From positions 25,256,432 to 25,320,431 of the forward strand of contig LS997566.1 of the NCBI GenBank assembly GCA_000469685.2: a DNA stretch of 64,000 nucleotides, in the 5' to 3' direction. The position numbers were made by a program, and so were the translations under genes. The notes beneath the pieces were generated by a model. It saw nothing but the letters and a program-made list of their open reading frames with translations. It had not been told where the DNA came from and made no database searches. The DNA is from Haemonchus contortus (lineage: Eukaryota > Nematoda > Chromadorea > Rhabditida > Trichostrongylidae). Positions 47,803 to 60,790 of the stretch are shown piece after piece; position 1 is the first letter of the stretch, and every line of letters starts with the position of its first letter.

Positions 47803-48270
47803 CAATGAGGTGTCCACACACTTTTGTTACGCAGTGTTTTCGCATAGCACGATAGAATGTAACTGATGATTTTTCATTTTCGATCATAGTTCAGCAACTC
47901 TCGACCGTTCCAGTGAGGGCACAGACATTTGTCAGCATTTGGCACATTTTTGTTGCGGCAATGGCATTTTTACGTCTCTATTCCAAGCAACTGTTCGTCA
48001 AACTAAATGCTTACATTCCAAAATGGCTCAAGCGACAGAAATCAAAGGAGCCCTTCTGAAGCTCTCAGGCGACTGGTTATCGCACAGAAGTTCCTCCAAC
48101 ACGGAAAGGTCTGGACTTATAGACTTCCCAACTATCTGGGAGTTACTTTATAATGGGTTTGTGTTTATTTTTAGACGATTAGGTGAGAAGAAAAGAAACG
48201 TTCCTGTGGTAGGTGATCAATCAAAGACGGATCGGGATCGTAGAGAGCCCGTCAACTCAGCCGTTCTTTG
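47803..48270 (+). pseudogene. N-terminal fragment of a Tc1-like transposon
   Basis: Starts with GGTGTCCACACACTTTTG, a terminal repeat typical of Tc1-type elements. About 200 bp on, the plus frame reads MAQATEIKGALLKL, then DFPTIWELLY and RRLGEKKRNVP, which resemble the first helix-turn-helix of such transposases (MAKTTEIRGAIL..., GIPRSTVW...). No catalytic domain. Confidence 0.5.
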
Positions 48271-51200
48271 AAACGCTCATTCATCTCGCCAAGTGTTCCC
48301 CGTTGTCGCCGTTTTTCTATGCTACCAAAGATTGAACACTCGAGTATTTATTGGCTTTCTTTATCGGTAAACAAATCAATCCGAGCAAGTCGCCGAACCG
48401 ATGATTGCCGAGGGGCTGATTTTTCTGGTTTTAAAAAATAAATGGCCATGTTAATGAAGGTTTCGTGAAGGCTCTTTCAGCATGATGATGTAGTTAGCGT
48501 TTCATTCTTTGCTCCATCATTTCGAACTAGATGACCCCCTGCATATTACCCTTTTGAAAGCTGGGACTTGGGCCCGTTCTTTTGAAAAGACAATTATCAA
48601 ATTGTTGTGACAAGAAAAAGAATAATCTTTTTGACTTCGAACTTTGTCTTTAAGCTGTCTTAATCATGGTCAGGGGACCAAAAAGGTTCCTTGAGCGACT
48701 TGCCACTAAAAGTTTGTTCATGCACTGGTTCCCAAGCTGAAGTACATTGAACAGGTACTTAATGTATTTTGTTTATAGTCGATCGACTTGAGTTTTCTTT
48801 CAAAGTGTCTATTTAATATTTTGTATCTTTTGAATGGCTTGGATTGAACCCCACTAACTGTTTCAAACGAAGCTTCAGGACTTTTGCTACAGTTAGTTAG
48901 GTGAGGCTTAGTTCTTAATTTACATTGGCTAGGGACTTCCAAATCATCACTTTTTCTCACCATTCCATATCGATACAACGGAACACCAAAGGACTAACCA
49001 GAGGACTTGCAAGGCTCCCGATAGCTTAGAGAAACTAAAATCTGCGCTGAAGAAAAAAAAGTGCTGAAATATCGAGAAAGACGTAGACGTTTAATTTCCA
49101 ATGAGCTTTTTGTCAAAGATAGCAATCAACCCTCCTTTGCATTTTGGGGTATCTTTGTCGAGAGAGAGCAGTGAGTTGTTTCCTCCCGAAGACATTAGCC
49201 ACTTGCCTTTGAAGAGTAAGGTAGGGCTTCTGGATGTCCTCCGTACCGATCACTCTGATTTCATTCAAGCAGAGAGCGCTGGGGCCAGAGCTGTAGTTGA
49301 ATGAGATGTGCGGAGGATTGGACTTCAGAACGAGGCTCAGAAGTGAAAATCCAACCTGTAAGCCTCGTTCTGGAGCCGGATTCTGATTTGCGAACAAATG
49401 TTTCCCCCTGTAATCCCTCATCTCAGTTCTCTACTTGTTGGGGTGATAATTTTCATATAGGCGATTCCAAAATTGAAAAGTGGAAGCGCTTGGAAAATCA
49501 CCCTATTAGAATCGTTGCTGTTGACTATTCAAAAACAGTTAGGCTAAGTGGGTGAGAGCAGATTGCTCATAACAGTAAAGTAGCAGATTGGAGTCACGAA
49601 AAACTGACAATTATCGAGCACTTCCGTTGCATTCTGTCCATGTGCTTCTCTCTTCTTACACTACCCTGACTGGGCTGTCTCTTTGCTGAGGACAGTTGTG
49701 AATGATTCGGCGATGCTGTAATTTTCGTTGCTTCACTTATTACAACTGGAACAAGCTGGTCCTAACAGTGTTCTGTGCTCATCCATCGTCTTCACGTTTC
49801 AAATGGAATGCAACATTGATGCTCTGTTCTCCATTAATCGCTTTCTACTGGTTGTTTTGTGCAGCTATGATACCGTTTGATAAATTGGTGTAGTTTACCT
49901 TTCAATCTAGAAGTTCCCCTGAAGTAATCGCCCGCTCCAAGCGAGCTGTAAATCATTTCCTACTCTTTCATGTGAATTGACAGTTCAGAACTTCCATTCA
50001 AAGTGAATCTGTAATCTCAGACAGTGGAAATCCCTACATGAGCGCGGTGTTTCAGTCGTCGTCAAACTTGGTGGCATTCCGGCAACCTATCCTTTCGATA
50101 GAAATTGCTAGTTTCTGCAAGGCAGTCAGCAAAGAGGCCAATGATGAGAAAATGGGCAACGAAACCTAGTCAGGGGACTCAGTCTCATGACGGTGATCCG
50201 CTTCCATTATGCCGCAATCCGTTTTGATGGGCTTCATCGAGTGCATTCCATTATCTCGTCTCCTTCCTCTTGTCCATCTCAGTGAAAGCAAGATTCCCTC
50301 TCTTTGCTACTACCACTATCCGTCTTAAGCTCACTTCAATTTTTCTTTCATTACCAATAGCACTGGGTCCTTTTTAGGTTTTGCCCAAGCCTACGAATCA
50401 TTCTGTTGTCTTGAATAACTTCTATTCCAGCTCCACTTGCTAGGCAGCTCTTAATCGACCTAGTGACGGTAGCTTACTTTTGGACAGAAAGCGAATTAAA
50501 GGAAACCACATCAATGCCCTGCATAACCCAGAGGTGTATCCCTACCGAAACTTGTCATCAATCTAAAGACGTTCCCCCGACAGTCCGGAAAGAGGGGGAC
50601 GTTACGAATTTCCCCTATTTTTTCGTTTGAGATTAGACGCTCCGAATTTCATTGATTGCACAAGTTTTTAGACAAAATGAAGCTTCCAACCATTTCTAGC
50701 CGATAGAATCTCTCAGTCACCTTCTACCGACTATGCAAAGCTTCAGAGACATCCTTAGAGAATGATTACATTGTATGTTTACGTTTCGCCTCGATTGGCG
50801 AATTGGTTGTGCGGAATAGAGAGTGTATGGAGGGGAATTCAATTCCATGCGGCTACTAGCTCACTATCCTAACGCCCACTTTCGGAAATCTTCTTCCACT
50901 GGGTACACCCTCTTATTTTCCTTTGCCTAACTGTTGTTTTCTAGCCGAAGTGTCCTATGCAAGTATTTGAAACTCATCATAACTCCACTCAAAAATTGCC
51001 AGATCATCCGTTCAGTTCACTGGTATCGGATCAATAGTAATGGCATCTGTGCATAAGTAGTATGATTAAAGCGCTTGCAGATTAATCGCAGACTTTTTTT
51101 TTGAGGTGTACAAGGCCAACTATCTATCATTTCGAGACCGCCCAGAGGTATCTTTTGGCGTACCCGGTGTTCGGTACTCAATTTCATGAGTAAGATGTCC

Positions 51201-51500
51201 TCAGCAATTAAAAATATTCAAATATTAAAAAATTATAAAATTATCGAAATGTTCGGAAAGTTTCCGCCCATTTTTGTGATTGACTTTGGGTGAAAATTTC
51301 CAGAAGAAGGAATCCGTCGGCTTTGTTCTGGTCCTCCATCTTTTGAGCAATTTCGTTGCACCACTTTCTTTGAAGGTTCCAGAATTAGAATCAGAAAAGT
51401 GTTTTGGGTGCATTTTGTAGTCCCCTAGAGAATCATGCGAAATCTCAAAGATTGAATTTTGCAGAGATTCGAACAAATGATAGTTTTGCGGCCATATATT
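48271..51500. other. Unassigned stretch
   Basis: No gene or bounded element recognised in 3.2 kb. A small hairpin (CAGAACGAGGCT / AGCCTCGTTCTG) lies at 49327-49374. Longest frame 102 codons, minus, 49421-49113, without motif. Confidence 0.4.
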
Positions 51501-51509
51501 TGGACTATA

Positions 51510-51695
51510 TAAGGAATGCGTTAAGGAACCTCATCCGAACCTTATTAATTTTTAGCGAGTCGTAAAAATTGCGTGCAGCCTGGGGTTGCCATGCCAGAGG
51601 ATACAAGGGACGCGTTAAGGAGCATCATTCAAGCCCTACTAATTTTTAGCGAGCCGTCAAAATTGCGTGTGGTCTGGCGTTGTCATGACAGAGCA
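51510..51695. repeat. Tandem duplication, two 93-bp units
   Basis: GCGTTAAGGA at 51518 and 51611; both units continue through TTTTTAGCGAGYCGT, AATTGCGTG and GTTG.CATG.CAGAG. About 75-80% identity between units. Confidence 0.75.
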
Positions 51696-51775
51696 CCCCA
51701 CTTATACTAATGGCTATATTTGGGTGCTCCTATCCTCTTGTTGCTTCACACTGTACAGATGATTACATAAACCTA

Positions 51776-52061
51776 AAAGATAAAGGATAAAGTGTTGGGC
51801 GTTAATCAATCCCACCTGAGGGATGCGCCACAGTAATCGACCTCCATTCAGAATCGTAGTGGCGTAATGAGACTGACTTGTGGTGGACAGCCGATATACA
51901 AGCCAGTGCTTTTATCCTCCCAGACGAGAGACGAGTCTGGTGCAATTCACCGATCCCGGAGAGATGAAAGGCTTCATTGACCTAGGCAGCCATCGACCCG
52001 GTATTCGAACCCCTGACCGTGCGTGTGAGATAGTGCCCCACTTGCCCCTACACCACCTCCG
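51776..52061 (-). mobile_element. tRNA-derived SINE, copy D
   Basis: Minus-strand head with GGTGTAGGGGCAAGTGGGGC and GGGGTTCGAATACCGGG, the common body, and tail CAACACTTTATCCTTTATCT. Slightly rearranged in the middle (GACGAGAGACGAGTCTGG duplication). Confidence 0.85.
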
Positions 52062-52179
52062 CTCATAGCTGAGTATATACCTTTCAGAAAAGATCGTTTG
52101 ACTATCCGCTGACAGCTTATAATAGATGACCCTTTTCTAGTCCCACCACAGCATCAGAGTGAGATCTCCGGCTTATGAA

Positions 52180-52715
52180 TTTCCGTTCTGAAGTGGTGAC
52201 AGTCCACGCTCGATATTCCCGAATGGCACCCGAACATTGAGGGAATGTCGACGCATTGAGCCTGCCCACTAGTTCACGAGTAGTTATGCGGCCATTCGTT
52301 TCTATTACCGTTTTAATTTATCAACCGAGGATGTCACCCTCCCCTCCTTGAATGCTGTTCCTTAAGATCCTCAAGAGTTATTTCACCTCGTCTGCGTTTT
52401 GCAAATCGCTCATGCACTGTGTATTCCGTCAGGGCATTGTCTCTGAATCTTTTCCGCCGTTCGAGCTGCACTCTTGCTTTTGTGGTAGCAAAAAAAGCTT
52501 CAGGTGTCAAAAATGCTCTCGATGGCCCTTCACTTTCACACCGGCTCTACACAAACAGAACTCAAGGAACCTCAAAACACTTTTGACAGGAGTGTATATG
52601 AACACTTACCTTTTCAGAAAATATGCAATCTGGTGAAGTGTTTCGAATACTTTTTGTAAAAGAGTTAATGAACCCAGCACGTTCAAAACCGCTGGCAACT
52701 TCCCGATCAATCTAA
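52180..52715 (-). mobile_element. Mariner fragment, N-terminal end, copy 2
   Basis: Right terminal repeat at about 52680-52715 (TTCCCGATCAATCTAA, TA-flanked), like the mariners at 33891 and 54703. Minus-strand frame near 52470-52400 reads RKRFRDNALTEYTVHERFAK, the mariner DNA-binding block. The left end was not found. Confidence 0.6.
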
Positions 52716-52719
52716 TATA

Positions 52720-54260
52720 CTGCTTCGGTCGCTAAATACTTCGAGTCAAGTAATCCAGCAAATGGCCAATCTCAAGCCCTTTTTGGTAAGGTTCATCCAC
52801 TTCTGTATGCCTTGCTAAAGCTGCTATTCCAAGGTGTTCATGGAAAACATAGGGCGCTCGAAATATGTTACATAAGTAAGAGGAGGGAACCGCCCAACCC
52901 ACCCACTACATCCTTCCTCTAACTCTCTCCTGACGTACTTATGCACACATTATCTGAATCTATAGAAGTTGCGACTCGCTCCGAAGTCTGCACGTGTAGC
53001 CTGAGGGATTAAAAGTCACGAGTAGTGCCACCTCTTGTTTTGTATTGAACCTTTGTGTTCTCTCGCCTTTTTCGCACCTGTCGGACCTTCTCTATGGGAT
53101 GTAACTTCGGTTCATACAAATGAATTTCTGTCACTACTGCCATTTCTCCCTTGTACTGGGTAAACATAGAGGTTTGTGGAGAATCTCGTCTCCGCCCAGA
53201 ATTGCTTTGCTTGAGTAATGGTGTTTCTGAAGCAATTTCTATTCGCCCCTTCATCAACTGCTGCCCCTGCTTTTCCATTCTCGGTTGCCCCTAGGGAGAC
53301 GACCTTATTCTCTTCTACGGAAAAATCTGCAATTGGTTTCTGAACACCAACAGAATCCTCATTCTCTGGGCATAATCTGGAACAGTATTCAACGTGGGGG
53401 TTCCCACGAGTCTCACCAGTCGGCCTCTTCACGTGAGTGGTCCAAGTGACTCAAGTACCCTTTGGGGTGTCCTGACGCAATTGAAGCTGAAGACCTGGGA
53501 ACACAGCTTTTCACGGAAATCAGTGAAATTTCAACGGGAGGTTTGTGATCTGTTTAAATGACCTACTTCTCTTCCTCTAGAAGGGAATAAGACTCTGCTC
53601 TTGACTGTATCGAAAAAATCAGGAAACTTGTGATGGGTGATGTAGATGCTGCCATTCATTCAAATCAGAGTTGTTACCCTGCAAAGAGTACCTTCTCCCA
53701 GGTTGCGTGGCAAGTAAAAAATATGATTCAGCAGATGTTAGCTCGGGAAGCAGTACCTTGCGGTCAAATTTAAAGCGGATTTGGCGATTTTCGGTCAACC
53801 TTCACAAAGTCATGAGAACTTGCGGGAGGTTGGCCTTAAAATTGGGTTTTTCGAGGACTAACTGGAACTTTGAAGCCTCGAAAAGGCTTTTCTCCAGGTG
53901 GAGCTTCCGCTTTTTTTGGCAAAGAAGTAAGCCACTTAACTTTGGTATTTCCATCTTCACTATTTTTTCAACCTAAAAGTTTTGCAACGACAGATGTGAG
54001 TGGTATTCGAATGGTGCGAGATCAGGGCACTTATTCACAACCATGCTTCAATACTTTTTGCAAAATCCCTACCTCAGAGCAGCACTCTTGTCCGAATTGC
54101 CGACATATGGCCTGTTTTTGAAACTGCTTCATATAGTTCCAATCAGTTAAAGGCAAGTCAATATTGCGCTTCCTTGAAAGCACCTGAAAAAAATCATGGT
54201 CCTGGTGGTGGTCCTGTAGTCTGTACCCTTGCACGGGAATTTCAAAGCGATTTCAATTTC
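52720..54260. other. Unassigned stretch
   Basis: ORFs of 106 and 89 codons (minus, 53432-53009) and about 100 codons (plus, 53671-53976 and 54000-54302) lack recognisable motifs. No ends of known families seen. Confidence 0.35.
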
Positions 54261-54267
54261 AATTTCA

Positions 54268-54359
54268 AACTTTTAGACTCCAGAAGAAAAGCGAACGGGT
54301 AATGCAGTACTCAATGTACTGCCACTATCCGTTCGCTTTTCTTCTGGAGTCTAAAAGTT
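54268..54359. repeat. Perfect 31-bp inverted repeat forming a 92-nt hairpin
   Basis: Left arm 54268-54298 (AACTTTTAGACTCCAGAAGA...) and right arm 54329-54359 are exact reverse complements. The 30-base spacer contains a second short inverted pair, GCAGTAC / GTACTGC. No element ends or ORF explain it. Confidence 0.9.
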
Positions 54360-54702
54360 GAGGCGGGTATTGTCACAACAACTCTTTACAGGATCTACCG
54401 GATGGCTGCACATCACATAAAAGGTAGAAAACACGATGCTCCAAATGAATCAAAACATCGCGTTCATGCGAACTACATGAATGGGATTAACCGTCCTGAG
54501 GGGAAAAAAGTTTCTTGTTGTTAGTCGGAGATTCGCAACCTGAGCCAAGAAATGGTAGGTTCAGCTTCCCGAGTTCTCGTATCACAGTAAGAGAACGTAA
54601 GAAAGGGAACGCTGTGAAACTCAAAAACAATCTATCGAATGAACCCGAGAACCTCAAAAGAACAGAGAACCGCTAAGGCACAGCTCACGTTAAAATTATA
54701 TA

Positions 54703-55552
54703 TTAGGTTGAGTAAAACGTTTTAATAGACTTTTCTAGATAAATCCTTGAGCCACTCGGAAGGGTTTCGTAATAGTTTGTGAGAGATCATTCCCAAACCT
54801 GTACTTGAAAGGACATATAAGCATGCCGAGTCCGCGATCGATCGCGCGATCGGTCGCGCGACCGGTCGTGGACTATGAAAGATGCCTTACGAATTACCGT
54901 AAGGGCATAATCCATCGACGGTTGTTGCAGATATTTATATTGCACTCGGAAGAGATATCGTATCTCTACCCACTGGTACCTCGCGACGAGCCACCTTCGA
55001 GACAGCAGAGCAGCGAACTACGTCAAAGGAAGGTTTTGCAGTAGTAGGTTGAATTCTGAGGGAATGCTCCGCTTTGAGAAACCTCCTGAGGATTCCGCCC
55101 TGACCGCCGAGATTTACGTTTCTCAGCTCCTGAGCTAGGTCAACGTTATTTGAAGGAAGCATCCGGAACTGTCTGTCTTCTTCACAACAGCGCTCGACCG
55201 CATTCGCCGAACTGTCTCGTCAGAAAATTGCCGAACTTGGAGAAAGTGCTGCTTCACTCTCCTTATTCGCCAGCTCTTGCTCCGTCCGATTACCTTTAGT
55301 TTCTTGCTCAGAGACATTAACTTCGCGGTGAAAAACTTAATGATCGCTTGGAACTCAAAACCGAGATTTCCAGCTTTTTGGATCGCGGCCGCCGCAGTTC
55401 TGAGTTTCAGGAATCAAAAAACTGCCGGATCATATGTTGGAATATGTTGTGGACCACGATGTAGAAAAGTTTTTGATTGCGATCCCTCGTCAATGAAAAT
55501 AAGAGTTTTTGAAATGAAGAAAAACTCAATCAAAACTTTTTACTCATTCTAA
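54703..55552 (+). mobile_element. Internally deleted mariner, copy 3 (850 bp)
   Basis: Inverted ends TTAGGTTGAGTAAAACGTTT and AAAACTTTTTACTCATTCTAA, with TA at the left. Plus-strand broken frames: ARPHSPNCLVRKLPNL near 55200, LLHSPYSPALAPSDYL near 55260, ELKTEISSFLDRGRRSSEF near 55360-55410, i.e. the catalytic C-terminal half of a mariner transposase. Confidence 0.85.
54821..54886. mobile_element. Minimal 66-bp copy of the GACCGGTCG palindromic element
   Basis: Right end GACCGGTCGTGGACTATGAAAGATGCC-type sequence identical to that at 30165-30192. The left end is eroded to GCAT....AGTCCGCGATCG. Everything between the ends is lost except a few palindromic units. It lies inside the mariner at 54703-55552. 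Confidence 0.7.
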
Positions 55553-55984
55553 CAGTTTCTAAGATTTCTCCCTTTTATAATCTGAGACTTCTTAAAGACA
55601 GCCTAAGAGATGCTGTGGGGTCGAAAAAGAGCCAATATAGGGCGTAACAAGGTCCCCAGAACCTGCTTAGCCGACGTACACACCTAAGTTGAACGAGTTT
55701 TTAAGCGTTGCAAAGGCTGTAGAGGTTGCACCTTTCGCACCGGGACCCACACCTTGAACGAAGGCAGCTGTATGCAATACACATTTCAACATCTCGTCCT
55801 GGTATCCCATGTAACTTCTGTCGTCATTCCTGTCCAAGCCCTAATTTTACTTCTTTTTGAAGTTTTACATTTCTCTCGGATTTTGCGCTTTCTTCGCCTT
55901 TTAGTGCACTATTCTGGACTACAACTTCCGTTATTCGTATAAAACTGGCCACCCAAAAAATATCGTGAGCTGTACCTTTGAATT

Positions 55985-58900
55985 ACTTTCAAGCAACCAC
56001 GACATCATGGTAACAATTTGATGTGGGAGACCTGCAAGGTGATGGGCAGTAATTCACCAGCGAAGAGGAGTCGTAGGTACTTCACAAAACCAGGTGGATA
56101 GCAAAGGTCCTACATTTTGCCTTGTCACCAGTACACGCAGATTTCCACTGCTAGACCACCCGTCCATTCGAAAGTGCGTTTTCAATGAGGACGTAGGCTT
56201 ATTTGAATGGGTCCCTACTTGCACTACCACTAATGCCCCCTTGCCGCGGGGATATTTTCAGGCATTTTCTTCCTTTGACTCTTCCTCTTCCTCCGATCAC
56301 TCCTTCACTCGTGCTTGATATTCTTCTTGCAAGAACTGGTTATTGTGCGAAATATTGCGTTTTAATCGCCGAGGCGATTAATATCTGGCATATTTCTCGG
56401 TATCATATTCACTTTACAATATCCAATAATCTCCCTACTGATTCTCGCCCTATAGTGCTTTCATTAGACGAGTGTAATACTTTAGAGGATAGCGTAGGAG
56501 ATGCTTCGCGAAATGACGGTGTTTCCAGGATTCATAATTAAGTTAGAGTGTTGGTTCCCTCAGTGCCATCCAATCCTCATCTGAGCCCTCATAGGAACAT
56601 CTTTTAGTTTCTCCGACATACTTTGATTAATAGCCTTGGGACTCGACTTGACGAACGACCCTCTTTGACTGTTTTATCTGGGTATTATTTTGGTAGCTGT
56701 GAACGCCGTCGCTACATCTTTCCATGTAAAACCTCGAATGTTTAAGCAGGTTTTCTAGGTTCAAAGACGAGCACAGCGCTTGTTTCTTTTTTGTTACGAA
56801 TCTTGCTCTGGTAACTTACTCTACCTTTGATGTAACACCAATTAACTAAAATCTGAGAAGAGATCTCATTGTGCTTGACAATTCTCCAAAGGTACATATT
56901 ATTTTGCAAGAATCGTCGTCTTAAAGTGATTTATGGCCTGAGAACAAAGTCGTCTGATGTATCTTTCGGTATCATGATCTATTTTTTTGTTTTATCAATA
57001 GTTACAGTGACATCGTAGGAATATTGCATTTATTGCATCGAATAACCACCCGAAACGAATTTGGGGTATAGGCCCTTCAACGCTTTAACCCGAAAGCTCA
57101 GCTCACCTATAAGACTGTGTAAAGGGCCACTTGTAATCACCATGGTTGGAGAAAACGGTAGGCAAAAGTTAGGGTAGGTGACGAGGACGTTGTTAAGCTT
57201 CAGGGGTTCTCCGCTGAGGGGAACTACGGACAGCATTTCCCTTGTTTGGAAGCGTACTTCGTAAGATTCTATTTGAGGCCCTCCCCCTAAATTTTGTCAC
57301 CATGACGTTCGGAAATAGACAGACAGGACGGGGATATTCACAATTAAGCGAGTGGCACTCCACTGTTTTTGACTGACAAGTCTGTCTCTCGTGGAATTAC
57401 TTGCCATTTTGTAAACTGAGCACAAAGACAGTATCGCGAAGATGTTGCTTAAAGTCGTAGTGCGGCTTATCGGAAAATCGATGTCCCTAGGAAGTTGGTT
57501 ACAACGAGTGGGCTTCCAAAATCTGTCGAAAAGTTGTTTCAGTGGGGCACCCATGAATCTGTTCGTGCACTTGTTTCCAATTTGTCATCTGGCAGAACTT
57601 TCACGCGTCAGGCGTTCGTTGTTCGGTGATGAAAAAATTGATACGTGAACTGACTGAGAGGGCTTCCCATTTGCCCTCCTCCGCTCAATTTCCAGCCATA
57701 AAGCCGCATACTTTTTTTTCTCTCTCATGGCAGGTGTCTCTGCTCCATTGTTGAGGGAAGGGAAGTCCAAAATCCACGAACTTTGAGATAATCCAGCAAC
57801 TATTACCTCTATAGCCAAAAGCGGTAGCGCAGGGCGCTGCAAGCTTACAACTCCAGGCATCTTTGGGTAGTGTATCACTTGTTTATCAGGTGGTCATAAG
57901 ATTCTTCCGCTGTGGTAACTGACTCGCTCAGTGTTGAGGGAGGCATTAAGGACCAAGTTTGTTGGAGAACTTTATAAGGCTGTCAGAACCGATACGACGG
58001 TTCTATCAAAGCCGCTCCAATTATACTCCCTCTGTCTAGAGGCGTAGTGTATAGCAACTACATTTACGGAATGTTTCATACTTGTACTTGCACCAATTCG
58101 TCATTTCTTCTTTCTCTTGGGGATTGAGAATCGGTCGATTCCGAGTGGTTGTGACTTAACTTCTGTGTATGCGCCATCAATGTGCAAGTGTATCAGAAAA
58201 AAGGAATTTCTTCAAAGGGAGTCCTACCCAATTAAGAATGTCGCAGACAGGCAATTTCAGTGCAAATTCTGGATGCCAAAACAATATTGGGACACATGTG
58301 AAACACATGTTGGGAGTGCTGTGTGGGCGAATCCCATGCCATCCGTTCACATCCACTTCCAAAGCTATGGTTCTTCTACATGCCATGCTGAGACCAGTAT
58401 CAACACTCAATTCTAACCAACTCTCCTTGTCAAAATAAAAGTGCTGGTTTGTCTTACACTGTTGGCTTCCAGTTGAGTGACGCTAGCCCAAGGGACTACC
58501 CACTTTACGCTCTATCATCTTGCCTGACTTTTCTTGGAGACCTCCGTGTTTGTGTGGCGTCTTGAATGCCGCTCTGTTTCTCTAGGCAGCAAATAAACGA
58601 ATTTCGTAAGCACTGGAGAGAATTCCCGTCAAAGTCTAGCCCACATGCAACCATCACAAATTTTTCTTCACAATTTTTGTCACATTCTCCTCGAAAACAT
58701 AATCTAATCGATTGGATTCAATAATTGTATTCGCCCTTCGCAATTACTGTTCCGATGTGAAGTTCAATGCCGTTCTGAAGGCCTAGAACTCCTTCTCCCA
58801 TCATCTTGCATATATGAAGGACAATACTACGTTTTACGGAATATTCTCTCTCCTAACGCCATCCATCAGTAAAGTTAATTCAATGTAAAGCAAAAGTGCG

Positions 58901-59975
58901 ATTGTGATCTCGTGTGATTTCCACGCATCAGTTGTCCTGCTCATCCGCTGTCGTCCCCCAATGTTTCAAACCAAAATTTGTTTCCACCTAGATCAGCGTC
59001 GATGAACTTTGTGCTCAGCCACGGTTCACTTTATGATCTGGTCATCTCCGTAACTCAACGACTTTACACTGTAACTATAATGCCATATGTATCCTCGCAA
59101 TGGTCTTTGAAATTTAGCATGTTGTCAGGACTTTTTGCTGTCAAAACTGGAAACGCCCCCAATTGCCTGTGTGCTGCCTGCTGGGACAATCTCACATCTT
59201 TTCAACTGTGCATGGGTATTGGGTAATAACTTTAGTCCTTCCAAGCGTTTACCTCAGATAGCATTCTGGTCACTTACTATTACTTTCTCACCTTTTGTGT
59301 TAGAACTGGCAGTGTCAGAATCCTTCTCAGCCTACAATTAGTAGCTGTGGATCACATTTATAGTTTGCACTTTTTATAGTCAGAGTTGTACCCACCAGAA
59401 CCGGAGCCGTGGCTGTCATATCTTGGACAGGGTATGACAAAAAAGGGTTGGTGAATCGGGTTGGGAGACCAACTTGCCCACTGAGGTTATTGAATAGAAT
59501 ATATGTTGCAAAGGGCAGTTTCCGAAACGATGGTTGAAATTATCTGACGTCAGCATACAGATTTGTTCTCAGGCAACGCTCTTCCCAGTTACGAAGAACA
59601 AATGACACTTAAAATCGAAAGTTGTTGAGTGATCGTTGTTCTAAGAAGTTCAGTTCAAATTTTGAAAAGTTAACGTATTTATTGACCCGATTCCGCCTGT
59701 CCTTACACTTTGGTTTTTTTTCTGCGAAACAGAGGTATAGGCTCTGCAACAACGAACAGCAGTGACACGTGTTGTAGGTCATCAGTTGAGCTAACGTGTG
59801 CATAACAACAAAGAATGCATCAAAAGGAGCCACGACTCTTTTGACCTGACCTGGTAGGGATCCCAAGCCCGAGTTGCCGTTCGAAACGAGTCCTATTTCG
59901 AATGCTGATCTCAATTCTACTTTCCGAATTTGCTGAACGAATCTCTGAATGGAGTTACGAGGTCATTTCAGTGAG
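55985..59975. other. Unassigned stretch
   Basis: About 4 kb with only short frames (112 codons plus at 56203-56541; 97 and 85 codons minus at 57878-57297). No domain, no element ends and no splice-consistent exon chain found. Confidence 0.4.
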
Positions 59976-59979
59976 TCTT

Positions 59980-60556
59980 GAAGGCACAGTTCCCGATAAT
60001 TTCAAGGTACCCTTTCAAAGTTGAAAACTAGAAGTGTTCACGTGGAAGGGAACATCAGTGGCGAAAAAATTGTGTTCTTACCGCTTTGCATCAACACTTC
60101 CTTTTTTCAACTTAACACTACCACCAAAAATCGAATAACAAGGCTTTTTGAAGTAGTGGAAATAGAGGTTGTACGAGATCACCATGACAGGAATGGCATT
60201 AGGGGGGTATTTGGACGAGTTTAGTGAGTGAATCTTTTTATTTGCTGCAACTACGCAAAGAGCTAAGTACATCAAGCCGAAATAGTCCAAAACTGCCTTT
60301 CACTGTCGTCATGGAATATGAAGTTGTTAGAACTTCCTACTTACATAGGAGTTCCTTGAGATAATGCAGCCTCTACATCGCCGTTGAAACTCGTCCACTA
60401 TGGGTGTGGCATTCACACGATGCAATCGCTGGGCCCTTATTGTGCATTATACAAGATATTTTTCGACCTTATAATGGCAGGTATGGAATGAAGGGAAGCT
60501 TTAAACCTATACTACGGGGAAATCTCAGAAACCATTCTTATCGTAAACTGTACCTT
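59980..60556 (+). mobile_element. AAGGCACAG miniature element
   Basis: Left end AAGGCACAGTTCCCGATAAT; right end TCTTATCGTAAACTGTACCTT. The shared interior includes TTGTACGAGATCACCATGAC, GAACTTCCTACTTACATAGG and TGGGTGTGGCATTCACACGA. Confidence 0.85.
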
Positions 60557-60717
60557 CAACCTAAGCGAACACAAGTTATAACAAACGAATTCCATTTGAT
60601 TTTATCGCGTTACCGACCTTTTGCGCTTTTCGTATCACATTTCCTATCTGAAGTTTGCATGATCACTTAAATTTTTTTGAATGTGCCGAAACGCTATATT
60701 TATTCTGGGGCGAATGC

Positions 60718-60790
60718 GGTGTAGTGGCAGGTGGCGCACTATCACACACCGATGATCCAGAGATCGAAAACCGCGTGATGTTCATTTCGT
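60718..60790 (+). mobile_element. SINE head fragment (tRNA-like), copy G
   Basis: GGTGTAGTGGCAGGTGGCGC followed by a weak B-box-like GAGATCGAAAACC. Only the head is recognisable. Not a functional tRNA: no anticodon arm or acceptor pairing can be drawn. Confidence 0.5.

Larger units (their letters stand above)
54675..55979. mobile_element. AAGGCACAG miniature element split by a mariner
   Basis: Left end AAGGCACAGCTCACGTTAAA; right end ATATCGTGAGCTGTACCTTT. The distance is 1.3 kb, but removing the mariner at 54703-55552 leaves about 455 bp, similar to other copies (about 455-700 bp). Confidence 0.7.

Noticed and set aside
60718..60790. Possible tRNA gene
   Set aside because: A-box-like head but no cloverleaf can be drawn and the B-box is weak; fits a SINE head.
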